Shown: piece after piece, positions 56,695 through 64,000 of the stretch
How the letters are laid out: each line of letters opens with the position of its first letter
How positions within the stretch are numbered: the stretch's first letter is position 1
DNA from: Pseudomonas avellanae BPIC 631
GTDB taxonomy: Bacteria; Pseudomonadota; Gammaproteobacteria; Pseudomonadales; Pseudomonadaceae
Assembly (NCBI RefSeq): GCF_000444135.1
Contig: NZ_ATDK01000230.1
Span: 1-64,000 of the forward strand
Direction: 5' to 3'
Length of the DNA: 64,000 bases
Position numbers and translations under genes: made by a program
The notes under the pieces: generated by a model
What the model was told of the DNA's origin: nothing
The model's input: the letters and a program-made list of their open reading frames with translations, nothing else
Databases searched by the model: none

Positions 56695-58452
56695 GTGGCA
56701 TTGACGATCCTTGGCCTGTCCGGCGCCCTTAGCCATGATCCTTCCGCAGCGCTTTACATCGACGGCAAGCTGATAGCAGCGGCCGAAGAAGAGCGCTTCG
56801 TTCGTGATAAACACGCAAAGAACCGCATGCCCTACGAGTCGGCGAAGTTCTGTCTGGAACAGGCAGGCATCAAGCCTTCGGACGTCGATGTGGTCGCGAT
56901 TCCGTTCGCCCCGATCAGCCTGTTCGGCAAGGCCCGTTGGCACTATGCCAAGCGTTACTGGTACGCCCCGGATCGCGCCCTTGATGCGCTGCTGATGGGC
57001 AACCGCCGTTACAAGCGCTATCGCAACAAGATCGTCTGGTGCCTCGAGCAACTGGGCTTCGACCCAAAAAAAATCAAGATCGAGCCCGTCGAGCACCACT
57101 TGGCTCACGCCTCCAGCGCCTACCATTGCTCCGGTTTCACCGAAAAAACCGCGATCATGGGCATCGACGGCAAGGGCGAGTACGCCACGACCTTCTTTGG
57201 CTACGGCGAAAACGGCAAGATCCACAAGATCAAGGAATTCTTCGATCCGGATTCGCTGGGCGGCCTGTACGGCGCGATCACCGAATTCCTCGGTTTCGAG
57301 ATGCTCGACGGCGAATTCAAGGTCATGGGCATGGCACCTTACGGCGATGCCAGCAAGTACGACTTTTCGCGTCTGGCCACCTTCGAAAATGGCGAGCTGA
57401 TCATCAACACCGAACTGGCCAACGTCATCGGCCTGCGTCGCTATAAAGAGAACGGCAAGGGCTTCTACTTTTCGCCCAAGCTGATCGAATGGCTGGGCCC
57501 GAAGCGCGTCGGCGATGTGGCCGACGAGCCTTACATCCATTACGCCGCCAGCATGCAGGCGCTGTTCGAAAAACTCGCCTTGCAGATGATGGACCACTAC
57601 CTGGGCGACATCCTCAAGGAAACCGGGAAGATCGCCTTCGCCGGAGGCTGTGCGCTGAACGTCAAGCTCAATCAGCGCATCATCGCCCGTCCGGAAGTCA
57701 AGGAACTGTTCGTCCAGCCTGCGTCCGGTGATGCCGGCACGGCGGTGGGCGCTGCTGCTTATGTGTCGCACGCCCGTGGTGTGCCGGTCGAGAAGATGGA
57801 ACACGTCTACCTCGGCCCTTCGTACAGCAACGAAGATGTGATCGCTGCCTGCGCCCGTCACCCGAGCAAGCCGGTCTGGCGCCATATCGACAACACGCCG
57901 CAGCGCATCGCTGAAATCATGGTCAAGGGCAACCCGGTTGCCTGGTTCCAGGGGCGTATGGAGTTCGGCCCGCGCGCGCTGGGTGGTCGTTCGATCATCG
58001 GTTGCCCGAGCGTGGCCGGCGTGGCCGACCGCATCAACCACCAGATCAAGTTTCGCGAGCGCTGGAGGCCTTTCTGCCCGTCCATGCTCGACACCGTTGC
58101 GCCGCAGATGATCAAGATCGATCACCCGGCACCGTTCATGACCTTCACCTTTGAAGTGGCTGAAGAGTGGAAAACCCGCGTGCCGGAAGTCGTCCATGAA
58201 GACGGCACTTCCCGTGCCCAGGTGCTCAAGCGCGAATATAACCCGCGCTACTACGACATGATGAAGGCGCTGGAAGAACTGACCGGCAACGGCGTTTCGC
58301 TGAACACCTCGCTCAACCGCCGTGGCGAACCAATGATTTGCTCGCCGACCGACGCCCTGAACATGTTCTTCGGCTCGGACCTCGAGTACCTGATCATGGA
58401 AGACATCCTTGTGGTCAAAGAGGGCGTCGAGGCTTATGACACGCTCGGCTGA
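56695..58452 (+). CDS. wapO: LPS core carbamoyltransferase
   Basis: A 585-residue protein of the NodU/CmcH carbamoyltransferase family. The N-terminal part is Kae1-like (ILGLSGALSHDPSAALYIDG, VEHHLAHASSAYHCSGF, MGIDGKGEYATTFFGYGENG) and the C-terminal part has RMEFGPRALGGRSIIGCP and RWRPFCPSML. In P. aeruginosa, WapO puts a carbamoyl group on heptose II of the core. The start is GTG 56695; the last 17 bases overlap the next gene. Confidence 0.92.
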   Translation: MALTILGLSGALSHDPSAALYIDGKLIAAAEEERFVRDKHAKNRMPYESAKFCLEQAGIKPSDVDVVAIPFAPISLFGKARWHYAKRYWYAPDRALDALLMGNRRYKRYRNKIVWCLEQLGFDPKKIKIEPVEHHLAHASSAYHCSGFTEKTAIMGIDGKGEYATTFFGYGENGKIHKIKEFFDPDSLGGLYGAITEFLGFEMLDGEFKVMGMAPYGDASKYDFSRLATFENGELIINTELANVIGLRRYKENGKGFYFSPKLIEWLGPKRVGDVADEPYIHYAASMQALFEKLALQMMDHYLGDILKETGKIAFAGGCALNVKLNQRIIARPEVKELFVQPASGDAGTAVGAAAYVSHARGVPVEKMEHVYLGPSYSNEDVIAACARHPSKPVWRHIDNTPQRIAEIMVKGNPVAWFQGRMEFGPRALGGRSIIGCPSVAGVADRINHQIKFRERWRPFCPSMLDTVAPQMIKIDHPAPFMTFTFEVAEEWKTRVPEVVHEDGTSRAQVLKREYNPRYYDMMKALEELTGNGVSLNTSLNRRGEPMICSPTDALNMFFGSDLEYLIMEDILVVKEGVEAYDTLG

Positions 58453-59566
58453 TCGTCACGTGCTGCAGTTCTGCCACGGCTATGACGGGCCGTTTCTGGA
58501 CTGCGCGCGGCAATACGCCAGCCTGTTTGTCGGCAAGGGCTATCGAGTGACGACGGTATTTCTGACCGGCGCCGCCGACCCCGATGTGGTCGCCGACTGC
58601 GGTTCGGACGAAGTGCTGTTCATGGAGTACAGCTCCAGTGCCATTCGTGGCCTGAAGCTGGGCGCTATCCGGGACCTGCGCAAAATCGCCGCCACACGCA
58701 GTTTCAGCTTCTGCATCGCCCACCGTTTCAAACCGGTGTACATCGCCCTGCTGGCGACCCGCCTGCCGGTGATCGGCGTGCACCATGCGTTCGGCGACTA
58801 CAAACGCCGTACGCGCAAACTGTTCGCCACGCTGTTTCGCAAGCGCCTGAGCCTGCTCGGCGTGTCCGATGCGGTGCGCGATGACATGCGCAGCAGTCTG
58901 CCCAAGTGGCCGGCCGAGCGCATTCAGACCTTGTACAACCGCATCGATGTCGAGCAGCTGCAGGGCAGCCAGTTTTCTGCTGAAGATGCCCGCACAGAGC
59001 TTGGCCTGTCGCCGTCGGCGTGGATTGTCGGCAACGTCGGTCGTCTGCATCCCGACAAGGATCAGGCCACGCTGTTGCGCGGTTTTTCCGAGGCGTTGCC
59101 CAACCTTCCCGAGAACAGCCAGTTGGTGATTCTCGGCAAGGGTCGTCTGGACGAAACCCTCAAGTCGCTCGCGCTGGAACTGGGCATCGGCCCGCAGGTG
59201 CTGTTTCTCGGGCAGGTGCCTGACGCTCGCCGCTACTTCAAGGCGTTCGATGTGTTCGCCTTGAGCTCGGATCACGAGCCGTTCGGCATGGTGCTGCTGG
59301 AAGCGATGGTGGCCGGTGTGCCACTGCTTGCGACCTCGTGCGGCGGCGCGAAGGAAGTGGTCGAAGATGTCGGCCTGCTGTTCCCGCTGGGCGATGCCCA
59401 CAGCCTGGCGCATGGGCTGGTGCACATGGCCGGGCTTGACGGCGAGCAGCGTCAGGACTGTGCCGAGCGCATGCTGCTGCGCCTGCGCGAGCGTTTTTCC
59501 GATCATGCGGTACGCGATGTCTTCTGGCGCTTGCCGCAAGTCTCCAGCCTGACAGCGGGGGCCTGA
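58436..59566 (+). CDS. wapH: LPS core glycosyltransferase WapH-type (GT4)
   Basis: A 376-residue GT4 enzyme: VGNVGRLHPDKDQATLLRGF starts the donor-binding half and SSDHEPFGMVLLEAMVAGVP has the E-x7-E site. By position it corresponds to P. aeruginosa wapH, which adds an outer-core glucose. ATG 58436 lies within the end of wapO; the frame is open from 58409. The stop overlaps the next start (TGATG). Confidence 0.9.
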   Translation: MTRSADRHVLQFCHGYDGPFLDCARQYASLFVGKGYRVTTVFLTGAADPDVVADCGSDEVLFMEYSSSAIRGLKLGAIRDLRKIAATRSFSFCIAHRFKPVYIALLATRLPVIGVHHAFGDYKRRTRKLFATLFRKRLSLLGVSDAVRDDMRSSLPKWPAERIQTLYNRIDVEQLQGSQFSAEDARTELGLSPSAWIVGNVGRLHPDKDQATLLRGFSEALPNLPENSQLVILGKGRLDETLKSLALELGIGPQVLFLGQVPDARRYFKAFDVFALSSDHEPFGMVLLEAMVAGVPLLATSCGGAKEVVEDVGLLFPLGDAHSLAHGLVHMAGLDGEQRQDCAERMLLRLRERFSDHAVRDVFWRLPQVSSLTAGA

Positions 59567-60462
59567 TGCTCAATCGATTCAAAAGCTGGCGCGAGCGTGG
59601 CTGGGTGCCGATCGATGCGGCAGCTTACGAACTGGCCTGGCAGCGCTTGGGTGGCAGTGTGGCCACTCACCCACTGGTGGTTGCACGTTTATCGGAGTTT
59701 TCCGGCATCCCGGTGCGCTATCTGGCCTGGGAGCAGGGCGGTGAAGTGAAGGCCGCAATCGCCACCTGGGGTCGCTCGCTGGCGCTGTCCAAGGACGAAC
59801 TCAAGCGCCACGGCAAGAAAGGTCTCTTCGACCTGGGTAATGCCGAGCTGATTTTGCCGGTGGCCGAAGAGGTGCAAGTGCCGGTTCGTCATCGGGCTCG
59901 TTACGTGTCGGCGCTCAACGAAGGCCGGATCAGCACGCTCAAGTCGCAGACCGAATCACTGGCAATGGCGCGCACGCCTGAAGAGCTGTCGAAGAAGTTT
60001 CGTTACAACCAGCGCCGCGAACTTCGCTTGCTGGAAGAGGCGGGCGGTACGGTGCGGCCGGTCAGCGAGTTCAGCAGTGCCGAACTGGCGAGCATGTATT
60101 GCGACCTGTTTCAGCGCCGCTGGGGCTTTGAAGCCACCGGTGCCCGGCACAAAGCCGAGGTCATCGAGTTGCTGCGCGACCTGTTGATCGGCTCGGTGGT
60201 GTTTCTCAACGACGCGCCCATTGCCATTCAACTGGTGTACCGCGTTGAAGCGCCGCAATGGATCAGCATCGAGTACGTCAACGGTGGCGTCGATCCCGAA
60301 ACTCGTGATTTCAGCCCAGGCAGCGTGCTGAGCTTCGTCAACACCCAGTCCGCATGGGAGGACGCCAGGGCGTTGGGCAAGGCACTGCGGTTTTCCTTCG
60401 GTCGTGCCGACCGCGAGTACAAGGACCGTTGGTGCAACCCCGTTCCGGTGTTCCAGCTTTGA
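59566..60462 (+). CDS. mig-14: Mig-14 family antimicrobial peptide resistance protein
   Basis: The 298-residue protein matches Mig-14: KFRYNQRRELRLLEEAGGTV, CDLFQRRWGFEATG and the end FSFGRADREYKDRWCNPVPV, a GNAT-like fold often seen in envelope-modifying enzymes. Homologues in Salmonella and P. aeruginosa protect against cationic antimicrobial peptides at the inner membrane; the reaction is not known. It is coupled to wapH by one base and to dnpA by four. Confidence 0.9.
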   Translation: MLNRFKSWRERGWVPIDAAAYELAWQRLGGSVATHPLVVARLSEFSGIPVRYLAWEQGGEVKAAIATWGRSLALSKDELKRHGKKGLFDLGNAELILPVAEEVQVPVRHRARYVSALNEGRISTLKSQTESLAMARTPEELSKKFRYNQRRELRLLEEAGGTVRPVSEFSSAELASMYCDLFQRRWGFEATGARHKAEVIELLRDLLIGSVVFLNDAPIAIQLVYRVEAPQWISIEYVNGGVDPETRDFSPGSVLSFVNTQSAWEDARALGKALRFSFGRADREYKDRWCNPVPVFQL

Positions 60463-61868
60463 GCCGCAAGCAACAGTTGCTTAAGCGCCATCGCCGTAAC
60501 AAGCGCCTGGCGTTGCTGGGTGGTCTGTTTGTGTTGATTGCGCTTGGCGTGTGGGTGGCCTGGTGGCTGGCGCCGATTGTGGCGATTGGCGCATGGGTCG
60601 CTCACGAGGCATGGTTTGCCGATCACCTGTTCTATTCGCCCGCCGACGACTATCAGTACACCTTTCCCGCCGACAGCGAAGTGCCAGGCGTGCGTCTCGA
60701 CGGTGACAAACTGTTGCTGGATACACCGCTGCAACTGGCCGGCGACGAGACGCTGGTCCTGGCGCTGACCATCAAAAGCACGTGGCTGGGGCGTTTTCTC
60801 GACCCGGTCGTCGAGTTTCACGGGCTGGACCTGCATGACCGGCAGGCTTTCGAGCGTGGCGTTTCTGGCGTGCGTTACCTGAACCTGACCGGGCTCGGCG
60901 AGCCGCTGGCCGCCGGTGTGTTGCAATTGCGCGGGCGTTTCTGTCGTCTGTCGGCTACGCCGCGCCTCTGGCTGTTTCGTCAGGCGGATGCGCGCCAGCA
61001 GCGCGTGATGGTCATCGCCCCGCATGCCGACGATGCCGAACTGGCCGCATTCGGGCTGTACAGCCAGGCGAAGGATGCATGGATTGTCACGCTGACCGCC
61101 GGTGAAATCGAAGCCGAACATTATCAACAGATGGGCATGCAGCGCGCCGAGGCTGCGCGCATGAAGGGCCGCTTGCGCGCCTGGGACAGCATTGCCGTCG
61201 CGCGCTGGGGCGGTGTGCCGGAGTCGCAGTGCGTGCAATTGGGCTATTTCTGCCTGCAACTGCCCGCCATGCAGGCTGCGCCGGACACGCCGGTCGGCTC
61301 GTGCGAGGCGGATCTGAGCGATACCCGGTTGTTTCGTCAGTTCAATACCCTGGCACTGCCCGGCGATGACGGTCAGCCGACCTGGAACAACCTGCTGGCC
61401 GACCTGCGCACGTTGATTCTCAAAGCCCGGCCGCAGGTCATTGTCATGCCGCACCCGGCCATCGACCCGCATCCTGACCACATTTGCGCCCAGGCGGCGG
61501 TGCGTGAAGCGCTGGCCGGGCTTGAGTGGCAGCCAGACGTAATACTCGGTTACGCCAACCACCTGCACGACAATGACCGCTGGCCGATGGGCGACGCCTA
61601 CACGGGCATCAGCTTGCCACCGGTGTTCGATGCGCAGTTGCCGCTGGTGCCCTACAGCCTGCAATTGTCGGTGGCGACCCAAAGAGACAAGGCGATGGCG
61701 CTGGGCATGATGCATGACCTGCAGCCGCCCATGCCATTCAAGCGCCGAGTGCGCCGCACCTTGCAGCGCATGCTGGCCGGTCGCCGCTGGCCGGCCGAGG
61801 GTGAAAACGAATTCTTCCGCAAGGCGGTGCGACGGCACGAGTTGTTCTGGTGCAGCCGTGATATCTGA
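60459..61868 (+). CDS. dnpA: DnpA-like PIG-L family de-N-acetylase
   Basis: A 469-residue membrane-anchored enzyme. A charged stretch (KRHRRNKR) precedes one long membrane segment (about residues 15-45). The PIG-L zinc motif PHADDAELAAFG is near residue 190 and PHPAIDPHPDHICAQ supplies the distal His residues. In P. aeruginosa DnpA (PA5002) affects LPS and fluoroquinolone persistence. It starts at a TTG (60459) overlapping the mig-14 stop; the frame is open from 60354 but that part overlaps mig-14. Confidence 0.88.
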   Translation: MSRKQQLLKRHRRNKRLALLGGLFVLIALGVWVAWWLAPIVAIGAWVAHEAWFADHLFYSPADDYQYTFPADSEVPGVRLDGDKLLLDTPLQLAGDETLVLALTIKSTWLGRFLDPVVEFHGLDLHDRQAFERGVSGVRYLNLTGLGEPLAAGVLQLRGRFCRLSATPRLWLFRQADARQQRVMVIAPHADDAELAAFGLYSQAKDAWIVTLTAGEIEAEHYQQMGMQRAEAARMKGRLRAWDSIAVARWGGVPESQCVQLGYFCLQLPAMQAAPDTPVGSCEADLSDTRLFRQFNTLALPGDDGQPTWNNLLADLRTLILKARPQVIVMPHPAIDPHPDHICAQAAVREALAGLEWQPDVILGYANHLHDNDRWPMGDAYTGISLPPVFDAQLPLVPYSLQLSVATQRDKAMALGMMHDLQPPMPFKRRVRRTLQRMLAGRRWPAEGENEFFRKAVRRHELFWCSRDI

Positions 61869-61898
61869 TTCAGCAGGCGCAGTACTGCAAGGAAAACC

Positions 61899-62855
61899 AT
61901 GAAAGTTCTACTTCTGGTCCAGAAAGAGCAGCGGGCCATTCTGGACCGTCTCTATGAAGGCATCGCCGCGTATTGTGAGTGCGAGGTGCGTTGGCTAAGC
62001 TCCGATGAGCAGCGCAACCTGCGTGGCTATTTCCGCCGTGAAGTGGATGTCGAACGTTATGACCGGATCGTGTTTTTTCTGCGCTTCAAGCAGGAAGTCC
62101 GTCAGGTCGGGTTCATCCGCACGATTCCCAATCTGGTCATCCTTGAACACGATGCCTACCAGAACTACATCCCCTGCAAGTACACCGGCAAGTTCAGCGC
62201 GCACTATCGCAAGCTGCCCTGGGCGCGGGTGATCTGTTCGGGCTTCATGGTCAGCGAACGCCTGCGCGAAGAAGGCTTTGATGCGGTGTTCGTGCCCAAA
62301 GGCTATGACCAGAGCCTGTTGCAGTTGCAAACCCGCGAGCGCGATATCGAACTGGCCTTTGTGGGCAGCACCAACAGTGTGGCCTACAGCGGCCGCAAGG
62401 CGTTGCTTGATGAACTGGGCCAGGTCGAGAACCTGCTTGTTACGCGCACCAAATCCGGGGAAGAGTATTGCGACACCCTCAACCGCATCCGCTTTTTCGT
62501 CAGCGCCGATGTCGGCATGGGCGAATACATGATCAAGAATTTCGAGGCCATGGCTTGCGGTTGCGTGCTGCTGGCCTTTGATCAGGGCGCCGAAGAAAAT
62601 CGCGCGCTGGGCTTTGTGGACATGCACAACATTGTGCTTTACCGCGACATTCCACAGCTTCGCGAAAAGCTGGCGCAGTTGCGCGAGAACACCGTGCTGG
62701 CCGCTGAAATATCCCGTAATGGGCAGACTTTGGTCGAGGAACGCTTTACATTCCACGCACTTGGGAAAGCCATCGTGGATGCCATGCAAGCGCCATTGCG
62801 CAGCATGCCCGCGATCAGTTGGGTCGACCGCCTGCGCTCACGCTGGGGCTGGTAA
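61899..62855 (+). CDS. ssg: Ssg-type cell-surface glycosyltransferase
   Basis: A 318-residue GT4-like enzyme opening MKVLLLVQKEQRAILDRLYE, with ADVGMGEYMIKNFEAMACGC as the donor-binding E motif and a final ERFTFHALGKAIVDAM. Its counterpart in P. aeruginosa (PA5001, ssg) is needed for normal core/O-antigen, phage binding and motility. AAGGA stands before ATG 61899; it is 30 bases after dnpA. Confidence 0.9.
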   Translation: MKVLLLVQKEQRAILDRLYEGIAAYCECEVRWLSSDEQRNLRGYFRREVDVERYDRIVFFLRFKQEVRQVGFIRTIPNLVILEHDAYQNYIPCKYTGKFSAHYRKLPWARVICSGFMVSERLREEGFDAVFVPKGYDQSLLQLQTRERDIELAFVGSTNSVAYSGRKALLDELGQVENLLVTRTKSGEEYCDTLNRIRFFVSADVGMGEYMIKNFEAMACGCVLLAFDQGAEENRALGFVDMHNIVLYRDIPQLREKLAQLRENTVLAAEISRNGQTLVEERFTFHALGKAIVDAMQAPLRSMPAISWVDRLRSRWGW

Positions 62856-62886
62856 TGGCTTATGAATATTCAATGATTGGGAATGA

Positions 62887-63660
62887 ATGATGGTATTCAG
62901 CGAAAACAGCGACATCACGCTGGTGGTCACCAGTTGTGGTCGATTCGACTTGTTGAAGCGCACCCTGGAAACGTTTGACCGTTTCAACACTGCGCCCATA
63001 CGCCACGTGCTGATTACCGAAGACTCGGGCGATGCTCATGTCGAGACCTGCATTCCCGAGCACTGGCGCGCGCACACGCGTTTCATCATCAACAACCCCA
63101 AACTGGGGCAGATGCGTTCTGTCGATGCGGCGTATTCACTGATCGAGACGTCCTGGGTTTTCCATTGCGAAGATGACTGGGACTTCTACCGTCCGCACTT
63201 CATCGAAGAATCGATGACCCTGCTCGAGCACGACCCTCAGGCGTTGCAGGTCTGGTTGCGCAGCTACAATCATGATCTGTGTGTGCACAGCCCCTATGTC
63301 TATCTCAACGAACGTGAGGTGGTTGAAGGTATTGCGTTTTACAAGCTCGGTTCGCACAAGCCGGAGTGGCAGGGTTTTTCGTTCAATCCGGGGCTGCGTC
63401 GTCTGGCGGATTACCAGCAGCATGCGCCTTATGCAGGGCATGGCGGGGAGAAAAAACTTTCACAATTATTCGTCGCGCAAAACCGTTACGCTCTGATTCT
63501 GGAAAATGATGCCGTGTTGCATACCGGTTTCGGTGAGCATGTGGTGGTGCCGCAGGAGCGGCTGGATAAGCAGCGCCGCAAGCGTCGCGATCGCCTCAAG
63601 CTGATCGTCGCTGTGCTCGTTGCCTTTGTAGCAGGCTGGTTGCTCAATAATGTCAGTTGA
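62887..63660 (+). CDS. wapR: WapR-type LPS core rhamnosyltransferase (GT2)
   Basis: A 257-residue GT2 enzyme: ITLVVTSCGRFDLLKRTLET, then VFHCEDDWDFYRP (acidic metal/nucleotide site), and one C-terminal membrane segment (LIVAVLVAFVAGWLLNNVS). In P. aeruginosa WapR adds the alpha-1,3-rhamnose to which O antigen is joined. Two ATGs lie in tandem (62887 and 62890). The last 11 bases overlap the ligase gene. Confidence 0.9.
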   Translation: MMVFSENSDITLVVTSCGRFDLLKRTLETFDRFNTAPIRHVLITEDSGDAHVETCIPEHWRAHTRFIINNPKLGQMRSVDAAYSLIETSWVFHCEDDWDFYRPHFIEESMTLLEHDPQALQVWLRSYNHDLCVHSPYVYLNEREVVEGIAFYKLGSHKPEWQGFSFNPGLRRLADYQQHAPYAGHGGEKKLSQLFVAQNRYALILENDAVLHTGFGEHVVVPQERLDKQRRKRRDRLKLIVAVLVAFVAGWLLNNVS

Positions 63661-64000
63661 CCGAATCACACTCCCCGGCAGCAAAATACAGACGTATTTC
63701 ACCGTAGTGCTTGTCGTCTTTCTGTTGAGTTTTATCCTCAACTCGTCAGCCAAGATCACCAACAATCTGTTTTATGCGCTCACCGCTTTGCCGGGCTTGT
63801 TCTTTCTGATCAAGTACCGCGGCGCTGGCGTGTTTGCCAAACCGCTGGGCATTGCCTGGGTGGTGTTCATGGCGTGCTTTCTGGTCCCGGCGCTGCAGGC
63901 GCAGGAGTTTCAGTATTACAAGCACATTATCTACGTCAGCCTGTTTGTCTTTGCCGTGTCAGGGCTGACGGACAACGGGTTCTTCCGGCGCGGGCTGTTT
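63650..64000 (+). CDS. waaL: O-antigen ligase WaaL, N-terminal part (cut by window edge)
   Basis: The reading frame starts at ATG 63650 (MSVDRITLPGSKIQ) and runs open to the window end. It shows three or four hydrophobic segments so far (TVVLVVFLLSFIL; LFYALTALPGLFFL; IAWVVFMACFLVPALQ; HIIYVSLFVFAVSGL). Position directly after wapR and this topology fit WaaL, which joins O antigen to lipid A-core in the periplasm. The family's periplasmic loop and catalytic residues lie outside the window. Confidence 0.82.
   Translation, partial: MSVDRITLPGSKIQTYFTVVLVVFLLSFILNSSAKITNNLFYALTALPGLFFLIKYRGAGVFAKPLGIAWVVFMACFLVPALQAQEFQYYKHIIYVSLFVFAVSGLTDNGFFRRGLF

Noticed and set aside
60228..61838. 536-aa minus-strand open frame
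   Set aside because: It is antisense to dnpA, which has an intact zinc motif, membrane anchor and operon context.

Overview
The window is a chromosomal segment of a fluorescent pseudomonad, most likely of the Pseudomonas syringae group. The grounds are the high-GC codon use, the gene order aceF-aceE<>glnE-waaF-waaC-waaG-waaP-kinases-wapO-wapH-mig14-dnpA-ssg-wapR-waaL (the Pseudomonas LPS-core locus), the divergent putA/putP pair, and Pseudomonas-type intergenic repeats. No rRNA, tRNA, CRISPR array, insertion sequence or phage was seen.

Layout. (1) 1-4640, minus strand: a type VI secretion effector module of vgrG, an Eag (DUF1795) chaperone, a PAAR protein with a C-terminal GH-E (HNH/Endo VII) nuclease, and a SUFU-family immunity gene. 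The effector is split by a one-base frameshift exactly before its toxin domain. A decayed ORF lies beyond it at the left edge. (2) 5081-10363, minus: the mechanosensitive channel mscK and the K+/H+ antiporter nhaP2. (3) 10608-16469, plus: two tandem large toxins sharing a dermonecrotic-type (DUF6543-like) body, one ending in a TcdA/TcdB-like glycosyltransferase and the other in an ADP-ribosyltransferase. (4) 16492-24443: acyl-CoA dehydrogenase and proline use (putA/putP, divergent, with GTTGCA operator-like sites between them). (5) 24540-35056: PL7 alginate lyase, a REC-PAS-GGDEF-EAL protein, a YgjP-like metalloprotein, a small HTH protein flanked by inverted heptamer arrays, elaA, a periplasmic solute-binding protein, a YccS-like FUSC protein, a BaiN-type flavoprotein and dbpA. 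(6) 35372-39796, minus: aceF and aceE of pyruvate dehydrogenase, with a pair of palindromes upstream of aceE. (7) 40181-43136: glnE, broken by a two-base frameshift between its two catalytic halves. (8) 43266-64000, plus: the LPS core assembly operon, interrupted by a 6.1-kb minus-strand toxin gene (50278-56394) lying between the kinase genes and wapO.

How the parts work together. The LPS genes build and decorate the core: heptosyltransferases, then glycosyltransferases, kinases, a carbamoyltransferase, a rhamnosyltransferase and the O-antigen ligase. Most of them are translationally coupled by stop/start overlaps. The most distinctive content is the set of three giant toxins (1032, 872 and 2038 aa). 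They share a recognisable linker module but end in three different apparent catalytic domains: glycosyltransferase, ADP-ribosyltransferase, and a doubled GExH/TIKI-like domain of which only the last copy keeps its key residues. None has an obvious neighbouring immunity gene, which suggests eukaryotic targets rather than bacterial rivals. All functional calls come from reading the translated sequence. No database search was run.
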